A DNA stretch of 64,000 nucleotides from Corylus avellana (GCF_901000735.1 NC_081547.1:2480001-2544000); one strand, 5' to 3'. Shown: positions 21,369 to 35,065, counted from the first letter of the stretch. Translations and numbers: made by a program. The notes: generated by a model not told the origin, from the letters alone.

Positions 21369-23184
21369 TTTTAAAATTACTCTACCTCCTCATCCTAAGT
21401 ATCTCGTGACTCCTAAAAAAAGAATTAAGCAATGCCCTTGCCTTGCGAAAGAGCCCACAATGTTATAACATCAAATAATGACTTTAACATGCCCACAGGC
21501 AAGGCCACTACCTACCAGGCTACCACCATACCCTATCCATAAGTGATAGCTAGTAAATGACGTGTCCCAATAGAAACACAAGTTTGGCACCACACTTGGT
21601 CAAGGTCGTACTCTATCAAAGGAGGACACCTGGCTAAAGCTACGCATGGTTCCACATGAAAGGGAAGGCAACTATGCCAAATACACAAGTTTAAAACCCT
21701 AATTTAAGCATCAAAGTCAAAGGTGCCTCCTACCGATACCTCCGACTCTCCCTCTTGGGTATTCTTAATCTAAGGTTGATCGTATGATTAACTGCATCAT
21801 CACTTTGAATCTTCATTTGAAACAATAATGATAAATCATACATCATAAGAAGAGAACTACAAATCCATAGTCTAACATATTAATAGCTGGATGTTTTTCA
21901 TCCATTCATCAGTTTGATTCAGCTTCCCTGGGGAGATATTTGGTTACAAAGCACCAATTCAAACGTATCCTGCGTTTTAGTAAAGAGTGAGGTCGGCAGG
22001 GTAATTGCTGTAAACTAAAATACAAGGTTGTACGATGCCAGACTAGATACCTCTACAGTCCCCATGAAGGCATGTGGAGGAGTGGAGCCTCTGACACCAT
22101 TTTTGCCATGAATCTCATGCCCCATATTCCCCCCCACCCTACCCCAGAACAAGGGTCTCTAACTTCATGATGATAGACTAGGTCCTACAACATCAATGAA
22201 GGGAACGAAATACCAGCAATTACAATTTGTTGTTGAAAACAATGGCCTAGGGCGCATTAATACTTAACAATTTCAAGAAAATAGTTGCATCTAGTGAGAA
22301 CATTGATGTTTTTCAATAGGTTATTCAGGATTTTTTTTTTTTATGGTCACAACCTTTAAAGGAGAATATATATATATATATATTTGATTTAGGGCACTTA
22401 AAACTTTAGTGTTATCAGCACTAAAACATATTTGGGGGAGTTTGATGAACCCCAAAGACGGTGCAAACTAAGAGTAAAAGGGAAGCTTCCCACTCATGGA
22501 AAGGTGGCTCCAACATTCTAAGCAAATATAATCACATGCACCTTTATATACTTTTCAATGGCCCAAATGCAACACAGATGTATCAAATCAAGCAAAAACA
22601 ATTCCTCATTCCTTATGGCTTTCAGCCTTTTGAAAGACATAGGGAGCATCCCAAGCCCCTCATCAAAAGGTAGAGTGGCAAGTGATGTATGCAAAAAAAA
22701 AAAAACTATTTCCTGTCATATGACAAAAAAGGGAGGGAAAAAAAAAAGAGAAATACAAAAAATTGAAATAGTGGGTAAGAAAGTGGTAACATTCAAGAAA
22801 GCAAACACTACTAAGCATCACTATAGACAAACAGTCTTCAATGGCCTCCTGGCACTCTCTTGGCCTTCACTGCATCCTTGATGCCTTTTGAAAATTCAGT
22901 CAGCTTCTTACTTCTTACTGTAGGCTAAAGCTATCTCTTTTTATTTATTTACTTTTGCTTTTTTTTCTCTATCTTCTTGGTTGTCACTTGCTGGAGCTTT
23001 TGTTGGGTTTATGAAAATGGAATCCCAATCATCAGCTCCAAGTCATACCATGGGTTGATTGATGGTAGATCGATGACACTCATGAAACCTATAAACCAAT
23101 CTAATATCAAGAATCAACTCTCAGTCAAAAAGACCCTATAATGCAATTAATAAACACAAATCAATCTCGATCAAATTCTGCTAA
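20411..23184. other. Intergenic region between CAP-G2 and cyclin copy C
   Basis: 20411-20600 is probably the CAP-G2 3' UTR. TA microsatellites occur at about 21337-21365 and 22368-22383. Several short open stretches (20859-21367, 22461-22881) give low-information translations and no recognisable domain. From about 22935 on the DNA resembles the 3' flanks of the other cyclins (TTGGTTGTCACTTGCTGG, ATGAAAATGGAATCC). Confidence 0.5.
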
Positions 23185-24643
23185 CTATGCCCTGTGGCTT
23201 CTCTTTACTGGGCAAGTTCGATCACTGTTTGTGAAAGTAAGTCTTCTCTTTGTGCCAGCAGCAATGGTGGAAGAAGAATTCTCAATAACATCGATTGAGC
23301 TTGAATTCATTGATGATAAATTCGGGGAAACTACTGACTTGGGTGTCTTTACTTTTCCCATCTCTATGTTCTGCATTATATTATAACAGGAAAATACATG
23401 TTCCTGTGTGGAAGATAAAATAAAAATCAGCTCAAAGAATCAAACTTGTTTGGTCCTTTAATTCAATTTTTAAGATATCCATTTTCAATGCACAAGATCA
23501 GCTGCATTGAGTGGAAAATTAGTACTAACAAGGAAACTCACATTTTCTAGAGACCCCCACAATGAGATAACACTCATCTTGAGCTCCAATTCTTTCTTGG
23601 TGAATTGATCATCAATTGCTACTAAGACTGCTGCTGCAGCTATTGCAGAAGGACGATGATCCATTAAATTGATCTCTGCATCAGAGAATTCAACTTGATA
23701 AGAAAACACAGTAAACTCACAAATCGGTTTGAAGCCAATCTTTAATGCCATTGATTATTACCTCTTGTGATGGCCACAATAAGTTCCACAGCTCTAGAGA
23801 CCAATGCTTTTGGTCTAGATTCACCACAGAATTTATTGATGAAATAATACAGAAAAGCAAAAGGAGTTATTGACCCCAATTTCCAGTCCAAAGTTTTCAT
23901 AACCAATAGCTCCATTTTCTTAATCATCTTGTTCTCAAAATTGATTTCTTCCATCCGATATTCCGATAGGGCCGGCGCTTTACACTCCTCCATCTTTGCT
24001 GCCAAAGACAAACATGCCACGGATAGCAATCGAATAGTCCAAACTTTCTCATCCTGCATCAACAACAATAACATCCCACCATTATACATGAGCTTTGAAA
24101 ACAGGGAAAACCCATTAGCAAAAAGATCAAGAAATTAATTTGCTTACATCAATGTATCGCTTTGAAAGAAATCGATCAAAGTAAGTCACGCATACATAAG
24201 CTGTAAGGAATTGGAAACCAAAGATTGCCCGAGTCTGAATCAAGAAACACAAATTAAACTAACTTCAAGACTAGCTGGTTCAATATTACTAAAAAGAATA
24301 AAAATCGCCATAAATTCAAAAAAAAAAAAAAAAAAAAGATTTTCTGAGAGAAACAAACATTGAAAATCCACTCAATGGCATCCAAGCGAGCATCCTTCAA
24401 CCAGCTTTGGCTTGTGCTTGAGCAATCACACAAGGATGACACACAGCTTTTGGATCCAAACCCAATAGCACTCTCTCTCTGAACCAAGTGCTTGATATAC
24501 TCATCTTCGTTCTCTGAAACAAAACATAGGTACTCCAAGTCCATGCAGGTTTTTGCCTCACCCAAGTACTCTTCACTCAAGAAAACTTCGTCTTCATTGC
24601 ACAAGAGGGCAGAGGGAGAGAACAAAGTGCCAGAGTCCCCCAT
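23185..24643 (-). CDS. D-type cyclin (CYCD5-like), copy C, with intact LxCxE
   Basis: Exons 24643-24359, 24234-24148, 24053-23762, 23675-23542 and 23403-23185 join to a 338-residue open frame. The ancestral start codon used by the other copies has become ATA here (ATAGATGAAAGA in place of ATGGATGAAAGA), so the next in-frame ATG at 24643 (MGDSGTLFSPSALLCNEDE) is chosen. LLCNE is a clean LxCxE motif at about residue 13. It occurs once and its context TLFSPSxxxCNED is the same as one repeat unit of psi1 and copy A. Cyclin box: SWLKDARLDAIEWIFN, FGFQFLTAYVCVTYFDRFLS, ACLSLAAKMEECK, WKLGSITPFAFLYYF. FGFQ..TAY...YFD supports CYCD5. It is more diverged than the others and separated from them by CAP-G2, so it probably reflects the older single-motif form. 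Confidence 0.87.
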
Positions 24644-24810
24644 TCTCGCTCTTTCATCTATACTCAAGACAATCACACAGAAACCATATCTGGGTATTTG
24701 TAGGATTTGTGTGCTAAATCCACGTTAATAGGATTGAGAGAGATAGAGTAGCGGTTTTGGTGCCGCCAAAATGAGCGGATGAGATATAGAGGGGGCGTTA
24801 CGTTAATTAG

Positions 24811-24840
24811 CGGTTAGAGTATATGGTCTACGCCGTCGTA
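24811..24840 (-). promoter_or_regulatory. Conserved cyclin promoter block, copy C
   Basis: Plus strand CGGTTAGAGTATATGGTCTA followed by CGCCGTCG, preceded by GTTAATTAG. It matches the copy B block (GTTAATTAACGGTTAGAGAG...ACGCCGTGG) despite the large divergence between these genes. It lies about 170-200 bp upstream of the chosen start codon. Confidence 0.5.
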
Positions 24841-27800
24841 TAAATATACAACTATAGACCCTAAACAAAATGCAAATTTCCTAGATTCTTATATGACTTT
24901 CATATAGTTGGAGCGACGTTGAAGTGAAAATCAGCCATTTATTTATTACATGTTCTTATTGATTCAAATGTTTATTTTCACAGTCACATTATTTCTGACA
25001 GTTGTATAACAGTCTATTAACTAAAGTAATGTTATACAACTGTCATACAACTTACTGATATGATTGTGTTAATTCGTTTTTGTATTAGCACATTTTTTTA
25101 TAAAAAAAAAAATTAATTTTTACTATCCCATTATTTTAGTTATTTAGCAGTTTTTTTTTTTTTTTTTTGTAAGTAGTTATTTAGCAGTTGTATAACTGAA
25201 TATTAGATAGTATACATTAGGAAACAAAATACCCTTTATCAAATGCTTGGAGATTGTGATATTGTGTGAGAGAGTACTTTATGTATATTGATTTTTGGGT
25301 TTCCTTAATTTGGGACAGCTGTGTGATGGTGAGTTTTGTCCCATTTGATTAAAGGGATTCATTTGGTCGTAGGGGTTCATCATCATCCACAGCTTCTTCT
25401 TTCTCCATTGTTTTTTCCTTTTACGTTTTCTTTTTCTTTTTCTTCCTTTTTTATTTAGGGTATTCATGGGATGGGAAAGATAGTGTGTGGTGGGTTTCAC
25501 TCTCATTTGAAGAATTAAACATGATCAATATATATACATAACATGAATCATCATGCTTGAGATATTCTCACATATCCTCTTAAAATATTTACAAGCACTA
25601 ACTTTGGCTTACGTGGTGTACATTTGCTAATATATATATCATTTCAAATAGATAAAAGCCTTGCAAAACTATTCTAAGACCTATGTAGACGATCGATTCA
25701 ACATTACTATTATCAATTAAGTAGATAATTCAAGGGATGATAAAAAGAATTTTAAATTGACAAATTCAAATCGTTTCAAGATTGCCCTTAAAACATAGAA
25801 GCTTATGCTTTGAGAAGTGCATCTTGTAACATGTTTGTATCTTTATTAAATCTTAACAGGACATATATGAAAAGCAATAGTGTCTAAACTTTTATCTTGA
25901 AAACAGAGAAAGTTCAATAGAAGGTAAAAGAAATCTAAAAACGGATTTTTCTTTTTTTTTTTTTCTTTTTCTCTATTTCCTCTTTATAATAAAAAAATGG
26001 AGGATAATATATTTTGTTGTTCTTTTCCTTTAGTTTTTTTTTTTCTTTTAAACATCACATCAACATCATTTTTTTTTCTTTGCTTATTATGAGAATCTAC
26101 CAACCAACATTAATATAATAGGGAGTTAATTGCAAATAGATATAATTACGGGCATTGATTTGTCACTTGTCCCTAGTAATAATAGTAAGTGTAAGCAAGA
26201 GTGAAATCAATTATTAGGGAATGATAAAGACAAAACAAACTAATATTAGCAGTGTATCATAAATTCACTTGTATCATCAATTCTTTTAGAATGATCACAA
26301 TCTATTAAACGTTTCTAAAAATACATATAGCGGAGGTCATGTGTGGTCATGTCAAAAAAAAAAACGTATAACGTGTATATATATATATATATTCTAAAAA
26401 ATACAAGGCTTCAAATGCTGTTCCAAAAACAAATAAAAAATAAAATAAAAACTCGAAAATCTTAATCCACTTTTCACTTTCCTTACTTTTTGTTCTCTTT
26501 TGTGTTAAATATATATACTTATAATTAATCACTGCGAATCTGTGATGCTCCCTCCCTTGTGCTCTGGGCATGCACCTAGAATTTAGAGAATAATTGAAAA
26601 TCTTTATTTGCAACTGAGAGAGACTCCACTCCCTGATGTTCTGACCAGTTACACAGTTGGATTACTTATATAAATCCTATTTTATTAATTAATTAATTAT
26701 TTAGGTGTCATTAAGGAGATGAGCAAAAGAATAAAGTTAATTTTTTCAAAAGGGCAGGAGCTTCTGGCCCTCATGTACTTCTTTAAAGGGATAACAGGCT
26801 ATATATATATATACATATTAAAAAAAATTAAAAAATTAAAAATAGGAAGGGACGCAAGATCCAAAAAAATGGACTGTTAATATAATTGGTGAACTGCCAT
26901 CTCTTGTAAACTCTTAATAATAGTCAGACAAGAATATTACTGATTAAATCTATTATTTATAATAAAATATATATATATATATAAAATGTATTATGTAGGA
27001 TGAAATAAATCTCCCTCAAAATCTAGCCAAGTAGTTGCTTAATTAATTAAATCCATCCATTCAAGTACTTGAGGTCATCAAGCAACCAACATATATAGAA
27101 GCTAACAAAATCATGATTTTTTTAGCCCCATCCCCATGGTTGATGGTTCCATAAAAAAGATAACTCTATATGTAACTTTCATTTATTTAAATCTGCCAAA
27201 AAAAAAAAATCAGTACTTGAGGTTGTTGTGGTTTCTGGGTACATCAGAAATAATTTGTGTTGTCTTTTAGGATGGGAAGAAAAAAATGTCCAGCGTAAAA
27301 ATGGATTGTTCATTTCACACATGCCAATAGAAAAACCAAAATGTTGTAAATATATAAGGTCCACCATTGTTATATATATATAAAAAAGGTATTGAAGAAA
27401 GTATGATAGCACACGTGAATATAATAGAGCAGAGGAGGAGCGTCTTCACGTGTGAAAGGCTGGACCACGCGGCTATGAAGAAGAAGAAGAACAAGACGCT
27501 CCTCTTCTATCCAAAGTTGCCACCCACTCATAATATATAATATATTTTTTATATAAATAATTATATAAAATAAATAAATAAATAAAATGGGATATGTTGT
27601 TGTAAGCTGGCAAAGCTTGGGTCTTGGTGCTGGGAGAAGGAGAACCTTTGACTCTGAAACATTTTGCAAGCCCAAGATGGTCAAGAGTTAGGTTTGACTG
27701 AGAGTATGATGTTCTCTCTTGCTTACAGATGTTGCAGAATGCAGAGATGCAGCAGACTAGGTGGTGGGGAAAATCATGGTTCCAAGGCCATGCCTTTTGA

Positions 27801-28359
27801 TCCATCAATTTGCGAGTTCTTTTGGCTTTGTCTGGATACCATTAATAGATTAAGCACTTAAATGGATCGCACCAAACAGATCGAATACTTCCCACTTCGA
27901 TTATATGCTCCTATCGTGCTCCTATGTCTCTCTCTCTCTCTGTTGCTCTAAATAGCTATGACAGATTTCCCTTGGGTGTATTGATTTGTCAAATGAGCCC
28001 ACTGCTCTCACGTGGTATCATGATGTAGGGGTGAATAATTAGTATTCCCGTGTCCATTTCGAATTGTGAATATAAGATTATATACATTAATCTTTGATCT
28101 AATTGTTTTAATGCCAAGTTGATAGACAATCGATGAAGATTTTCTATCATCGAGCCACGAATTTCATAAAAAATCAAAGAGTTAAAGACGAGATTTCATT
28201 ACCCACTTGCAAATTATTTATGCTAATCTAGTCAAGAATCCGAATTCCAATGTAAATCCTAGCAAATTATTATTTTTCTTTTCTTTCATTTTCTTTTTGT
28301 TTGAACTTTTTTTTTCCAAAAAGAGAGAAAAAATATATATAAGAGAACTCACAGAACCA

Positions 28360-28386
28360 TAATAATAATAATAATAATAATAATAA
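28360..28386. repeat. (TAA)n microsatellite
   Basis: About nine AAT/TAA trinucleotide units in AT-rich intergenic DNA. Confidence 0.9.
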
Positions 28387-30487
28387 ATTTTCTCCAAGCA
28401 AAATTGGCTGTAGATAATATTGATTTTACCAATTTTAGAACAAACTTATTTGTTGCATTATGGTGAGCCAAATTGTTCCAAAGTTCATGTACTTATTATC
28501 TCTGACGGCCCAAAAGGTTGCAATTTTATGCGTTGCCAATTTGCAGGCAAGAAGATTACTAATTACGATGGGCCCCCAAAATAATAATTTGAGGCCCATT
28601 GGGATAAATTATGAGCAGTCAGATTAGCATGTTTCCCAAATATTTATAACATTCTACGACGGCCCATGAGCGCTGGTTGTGGTAACTAGGCCCTAAACAG
28701 GGCAGATCTTAACTTAGACCCCTCCACTCAAAGAGTCTTATAGGCCCATTATGGGCACATTCTAAGGCCTGATACAGGCGTGCTTCTTTGCAACACTTGA
28801 AAGAAAATTGGGCAGCCCTCAAGGCTCAAACTAGTTTGTAACAAGCCCCAAATCCCTAATCACGTTTCTGCCCAAAATTATTTAAGTTTTAATTAGAATT
28901 TGTTATAAATATTTATAAAGCTCAATCTTCCGAAGCAAATAATCAATGTTAAATTCTTGTACTTATAAATATTTTTACAATCCACCCACTTAATTAAAAT
29001 AATCGACGGGAACAATATGGGACTAACTTTCAAAAAAATCTCACATGAATTATTCTAAGCAGCCTATTAATAATGTTTGTGCTTTCGAATCCCCCTTCTC
29101 CTCTTCTTGTGCGAACATATTAAAAATAAATAAATAAATAATGCTCGTGCTAAAGGATGTGGTTGTGGTTGTCATATGAAATAGGATTTTCTTCGTAAAA
29201 AGCAATGCTACTATTCACACATATTTAGCATAATTATTTCATGGATAGAAATTTATTTCAAATTGGCTTGAAGAAAATTTCATTCAACCTAGTCTAATAA
29301 GTGTCAAGTGTCATATTTCACATATTTTCTTTGATATTTTAACAGTCATTTATTATCATTCCACTAATTTAAGAAGTCAAACATTAATTTTTTAGAAACT
29401 CAAAAATATTGAATGACACTTGTCACTTATTACAAACCACTTAAAAAATAAAAATTTACTTAAAACAAGTCAGTCAATTGACATCCAATAAGTATAGTAA
29501 ATAGGTCTGAAGAATATATTTATCCAAAAAAAAGGTAAATTGGTCTGAAAAGTAACATTACTTCTTAGTAAATAGTAAATACCAAATAAACCAACAAACC
29601 ACTTAAATAACCTATGGTTAAAATTGAAAATCTAAGTAATAAATTAAAATTGTATAAAAACCTAAAATACTAAACTTGAATTAATTGACGAAACTAACGG
29701 AATGGAGGATTGGTGAACCGTTCATATCGTTTTCGTTGTTATAAAAAAGAAAGAAAAAATAGTTATTGAAACAGTATTGAACGGTGTACAGACGCTCGTT
29801 GTCGTTGTTGACCTTTTACACGCGCTTTGCTTGTAATCGGGCGATGCTTGAGGGAACGAGGTAGATCCCCCTGCCTTATTTCACTCATTCTACATCCGGC
29901 TATTCTTGGTTTTGGACTTTTTTTAAAAAAAAATTTTAAACCGTGTGAATTTAAAAATATAACTTTTTAAAATTTATATTTTTAATATTTAATATAATCT
30001 CAAATGATTTATTTTTTAATAATTTAATTTAAAATCACACTTTTTATTTATAAAATCAACACACTTAAAAACTCTCTTTTGAAAGTATTACTAAAAGTCT
30101 CTCTTATGTCATTCTAAACAAAATATAACTCTTAAAATTATTATCGAGTAGTAATCAATTATTATTAAATCTTAATTAAATATTATTTTTAAAAATCACG
30201 TTTTGGTCGTGCTCAATAATTCAACCAATATTCATTCACGTCTCAACTAACATTCATCATCACATTTCAATAGGGACCTCTGGACCTGTCGTACGATCGA
30301 ACCAAAACTTGGACATCGACTCTTCCCCAAGATCAAACACTGTCAGGTGCTTAAAATTCATGGCTACAATTTTTTTGGATTTTAATTAGGTACTAAAATA
30401 GATAATAAAAAAAAAAATGCTCTATATTTAATGTTTTCTCCTTTTTTTTCTAATAAATTTTTTGAAATTAAAACATTAATAGATCGG

Positions 30488-30650
30488 TAGGCGTTCTTCT
30501 AATGTTCTTTTAATGTCCTCTTAATTGTGATATGACTTTTAAAATTATTAATAAATTAAAAGTCAACAATGATAATCTTAAATTCAACGATAATTTTAAA
30601 AGTTACATTACAGTTGAGAAGACACTAAAAGAACATTAGAAGAACACCTA
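30488..30650. mobile_element. MITE with about 58-bp terminal inverted repeats
   Basis: The left end TAGGCGTTCTTCTAATGTTC and the right end GAACATTAGAAGAACACCTA are inverted repeats with one mismatch over 20 bp. They continue with imperfect pairing through the TTTAATGTCCTCTTAATTG / AGTTGAGAAGACACTAAA region to a TTTTAAAATTAT core. Total 163 bp, no ORF. A target-site duplication is not obvious. Confidence 0.8.
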
Positions 30651-31559
30651 ATATTTTCTTTATGGAACTACAATAAATAGAGTCATGCTATGCGGCTACC
30701 TTCTAGCGTAGGACATATATTAAAAATATAAAATATAAAAAAAATTTGTCATTTTTTTTTTTTGTTAGTTAAATTTCTATGAGTTAATATTTAATTTTTA
30801 ATGCCTCAATATTTGTTTTTGGATTTAAAACAAAAATCTAGGGGTTGAATGTTAATTCTTTTGGGATTGTATCACCCAAAAGGGATCATCATAAATTTGA
30901 TACTAATACCTCAAATTTAGTGTTAATACCTCAAATTTAAATTTTTCTACGATATTTCTTTTCTTCAATTTAAGAAAAAAAAAGAAAATTGGTCCATCAA
31001 CTTTGGCAGACACTGAGATGTCCCATGCTGCCGAAAATATTTGCTCCAATAAATATCCAATAATTTTTTTTACACATGCTAAAGTCAGATCCAAGTTTGT
31101 CATATCCACCGGGTAAATCGGCCACGAAATTTTTTAGCCGTGCTTCAAGTACGACTGCAAGTGGGTAATAATAAGACAATCCATTGCCAGCAAATGTCAG
31201 CTGTATCTCCGTCTCCTAATAATAGAAAAAAAAATAAAAAATAAAAAATTGAAATTAAATAAGAAAGAATAAACATGGATAAGGAATGAAAACCATATGG
31301 TTTTCGAAATTCCAATTAAATTTTGTTTCGAAATAATACAAGCACGCCATAAATGAACAACTGGGGAATGTCATCATGATTCATGACCGAGTAAAAAGAT
31401 GAAGACTGAGTGGATTCTGACGTGTACATGTATCAGCAATGGCTGAACCATGCACGTTAGTTATTTTTATTTTTATATTTCTTTTTGTGATCGATATATT
31501 ATAATGATATATTTTTTTTCTAAAAAAACAAACTAAAATTTAGGCACGTTCTTAGTTAC

Positions 31560-33120
31560 CTTCCGATATTTTTGTTGCAAATTAATGGAGACGACCGACA
31601 GATAGACATATGCGTGAAAGACAGTTATATATATATAATATATATTCATTTGTGGAATCCTCGACCGAACTCCGAAGGTTCGTCTCCGACTCTTCCAGAG
31701 AGACAGAGAGACAGAAAGATATATATATATATCTCTATATCTTTCTCTGTGAGTTCTCTCTTTGGAAAACTGCATTATCCCCGTTTGATATATATATCAA
31801 TTGCATGCCGTCGGTGGTTGTATGTCGACGATAAGGTGGTTGGTTTTGTTAAGATCAGGATAAAGCTTTTGCAGAGTGAGTAGTTTTGAAGGATAAAAAG
31901 AATTCGGTGGGAAGGACGGACGTACGGACATTAATTGGAAGGAGAGATTCTCAGGCGGCCTTCGGTTTCCATTTCAGGCAGATTCATAATACGGTATCTG
32001 ATCTCTCTCTTTCTCTCTCAATGGGTCTGTTCTTTTTAAGTTGATGGCTTTTTGCTTTTCTGGGTTTTGATCTTTCTGTGTTGGTATCAGAAAAAAAATG
32101 GTGTTAGAAAGGCATCTTTTTTTATGATATTTTCTTTCTGGAAAATTGGGTGGTTACAAATTCAATGACGATAAAGACTTTACCAGTAAAAAGGTAAAAA
32201 AAAAAAAAATAAATCAAAATAAACGGCAGAGTTTTTTTAACCTTTCATTTTCAACTTTATGTTATTGTCAAACAAAACATTGCAAATGGATGGCCAACTT
32301 GCTTTATTAATTATGTGTTAACAACTGGGTAAGTGACTCTTATAGGATCTTTATATCGGCGGCTTCTTGAATTTGTCATCTTTTGCATCGATCATTCATT
32401 TTTGGCCGTGAATCAGTTTAACAAATTGACAAAAAAAATTTCACTTTCTGATGGGATTCACCAGTCATTAATCATCTAAAGACTATATATGACCTCAAGC
32501 GTCACATTTAGACAGCCTCCCTCAATTAGCTGTCGCATGTTCTCTGTATAAATAAAAATCAAGGGCAAGTTCTCGCATGTTCCAGTACTTTCTTGGTGTT
32601 CAAACTTTTGGTGTCACAATTTTGATCTATAGGTAGTATTACATTTTGTGCTGCTGGCCTTTATTTCTGCTATTTCTGCTGCACATCTGCATATATGGCT
32701 GCTGTCTTTCACTATTTTCTGGTTTCTAGAAAGCAAATTGCAAATTTCGGAGCTTTGTCAGTTTTGCTAAGCAGGATCTTTGTTTTCTCATGGACCCTCA
32801 CGATCTTGAAATTTCAATTTTGATGGTGAACATAAATAACATATTTTTTTGGACAATTGGTTGCTTATGGTTTGATAGATAATCTGAAAATGCGATCCCT
32901 GCCAAGATACAATTTAGTTGCATTAATATCTGCCAAAGGACCAATATGTTTTTCAGTGCTTAAAAGACATTTCAAGTCACATCTTCTCTTCATCATCTTT
33001 TTTCAAGTATCTAGGAAACATATATATATAGCTCCCACATATGTCAATTTCAAGAATGTTAACTGATTTCCATTGTTGATTTCCATCTGCAGAGGCGTAG
33101 CTTAGAAATTGATAGGAAAG
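31560..33120 (+). promoter_or_regulatory. Probable 5' leader and leader intron of the BTB-TAZ gene
   Basis: CT/GA-rich DNA and an ATATATATAT run at about 31717-31745 precede a likely leader exon ending near 31994 (ATAATACG/GTATCTG). A clear acceptor TCCATCTGCAG lies at about 33083-33093, 27 bp before the start codon at 33121. A leader intron of about 1.1 kb is inferred. Transcription start was not located. Confidence 0.45.
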
Positions 33121-35065
33121 ATGGACAGCAACTGTGAGGGGTCTCACTTAGTTTCAGAGAAAATTACTCCAGTGGCACCTCCATTGCCTGCTCCAGCAAC
33201 AAGCAGTTATCATGGATCACGGGTTAGAGGGTATTGCTGTGTCTCTACAGCAACAAAAGATTTGTGGGAGCGCCTCTTTGATGAAGGGTATAGAGCTGAT
33301 GTTTTTGTTAATACTGTCAATGGTGGCATCATCTATGCACATGCCAATATTCTTGTAAGTTAATTTTTTCCCTATATATTTGAACTGGATTAATTCTGAT
33401 TTGTTTTGGATGTTGGCATGGTATCTTTAATACATAAACATAACAATCCATTAACTGGATGTTTGCTGACAGGGCATGGCTTCTCCTGTGATGAAAGGCA
33501 TGTTAAAGAATTCAAAAAGGCGTGATCGGCAGCGATCGATTTCAATTCGAGGTGTTCCACATGATGCAGTTCGAGTTTTCATTCGATTCTTGTACTCTTC
33601 CTGGTAAATATTTTCGCTAATCAGTTCTTATTATTTTCTGGGGTTGCTGGAGGAATAATCTTGACATTCTTCTGGTTAAGACTTAAGAACTGGTCAGGGG
33701 AACAGTTATCTGCAGATGCCATAGAAGATGTTTAGATTTTTCTAGTGATTACATGAATCTCTGAAAATCATAGTCTATGATCGAAACCCAGTTTTAAATT
33801 TGTTTCACTGAATGTTTAATCAACAAGTATAAATTATCTGAGAAAGTCTGTTACAAATTGTATGTTTTGAACATTTGCTGAACTCCTTTTCAAGAAGGGT
33901 ATTATTCCAATACTGCTTTAATTTTATTGTTATTTATGTTAGCGTGGTACTACTCTTTGCTGATCGTATTGTTATTGGTGTTTCACATGTAGTTATGAGA
34001 AAGAAGAAATGGAGGAATTTGTGTTGCATTTGTTGGTGCTGTCACATGTATTTGTGGTTCCACAGCTGAAGCAAGAGTGCATGCGACAACTAGAGCAGGG
34101 TTTGCTTACCATAGAGAATGTAATTGACATCTTTCAACTTGCATTATTGTGTGATGCCCCTCGGCTTAGCTTCATGTGTCACCGTATGATTATGAGGAAC
34201 TTCAAAGCTGTTTCTGCTACTGAAGGATGGCAAGCTATGAAGCAAAGCCATCCAGTGCTAGAAAGGAAAATTTTGGATTCTGTAACTGTTGAAGATGATG
34301 TAAATACTCTAATTTTCTTTTTCTTTTTTCTTCTTCTTCTTCTGTTTCTTACCCTGATATAGCAGAAGTAGCAGAAACTCATGAAAATCCCCTCTCCATC
34401 TGCATTTTCATTCTGAGGTCATGTTTTGAATTCATTTGCAGAGGCAAAAGGAGAGGACCAGAAAATCAAATGAGAGAAAGATTTATCTGCAATTATATGA
34501 GGCAATGGAGGCTCTTGTTCATATATGCAGAGATGGTTGTCAGACAATTGGCCCCCATGATAAGGACTTCAAAGCAAACCAGGTCCCTTGTAAGTATGCA
34601 GCCTGTAAGGGACTGGAATTGCTTGTCCGCCATTTTGCGGGTTGTAAATTGAGAGTCCCCGGTGGCTGCGTTCATTGCAAGAGAATGTGGCAGCTTTTGG
34701 AGTTACACTCCCGGCTTTGTGCCAATTCTGATGTCTGTAGAGTTCCCTTGTGCAGGTGAACCTACATTTCTTTCTCCTTTTCATTTCCATGTGCTTTCAT
34801 TCCATCCTCTCATGGTTTGGGAGATTTGAGTTTCTTGCACTTATAGCAGGCATAGAACTGCAGTAGATTCATCAAAAACAGGAAATTAATTGTGACCACT
34901 GCTACTGACCAAGTATTGCACCATTTCAGGAACTTTAAGGAAAAAATTAGAAGACAGAGCAAGAAGGATGAGATGAAGTGGAGAATACTGGCGGAAAAAT
35001 TATTGAGAACAAAGACCATTGCAGGAGAACCATTCTTTTCATGGGCACTTGCCAGCTCTACATGA
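33121..35065 (+). CDS. BTB/POZ and TAZ domain-containing protein (BT4-like)
   Basis: Exons 33121-33354, 33473-33603, 33993-34299, 34442-34755 and 34930-35065, all GT-AG, join to 373 residues, the family's usual length. The BTB/POZ domain (about 55-165: [55 protein letters not shown]) should bind CUL3. A BACK-like linker follows. The TAZ zinc finger (about 238-330) shows the Cys/His spacing ICRDGC...[19 protein letters not shown]...[20 protein letters not shown]...CRVPLC. The basic tail ([18 protein letters not shown]) corresponds to the calmodulin-binding region known in this family. Plant BT proteins are nuclear/cytosolic scaffolds in hormone, nitrate and stress responses and bind bromodomain BET factors. 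The order BTB-TAZ is plant-specific. BT4 is the closest match by length and by the start [17 protein letters not shown], as judged from memory. Confidence 0.92.

Larger units (their letters stand above)
24850..31560. other. Gene-poor intergenic region
   Basis: No convincing gene was found in about 6.7 kb. Contents seen: a hairpin at 24997-25044 (GACAGTTGTATAAC / GTTATACAACTGTC) belonging to a repeat also present at about 58270-58360, TA runs near 26374-26392 and 26962-26982, a TAA microsatellite at about 28360-28386, several TGGGCC/GGCCCA motifs in 28506-28760, an inverted-repeat element at 30488-30650, and a repeat of unknown type at about 30799-30882 that recurs at 52355-52445. A short hairpin lies at 27435-27504. 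ORFs here are short and without family features. Confidence 0.45.

Noticed and set aside
25279..25506. 75-codon minus-strand ORF with KRKRKRKRKK
   Set aside because: Basic run comes from a TTTTTCTTTTTC tract; no start context, splice pattern or homology was recognised.
27435..27504. Hairpin GAGGAGCGTCTT / AAGACGCTCCTC as a microRNA precursor
   Set aside because: The stem is only about 12-16 bp with an unpaired loop of about 46 nt, and no known plant microRNA matches.
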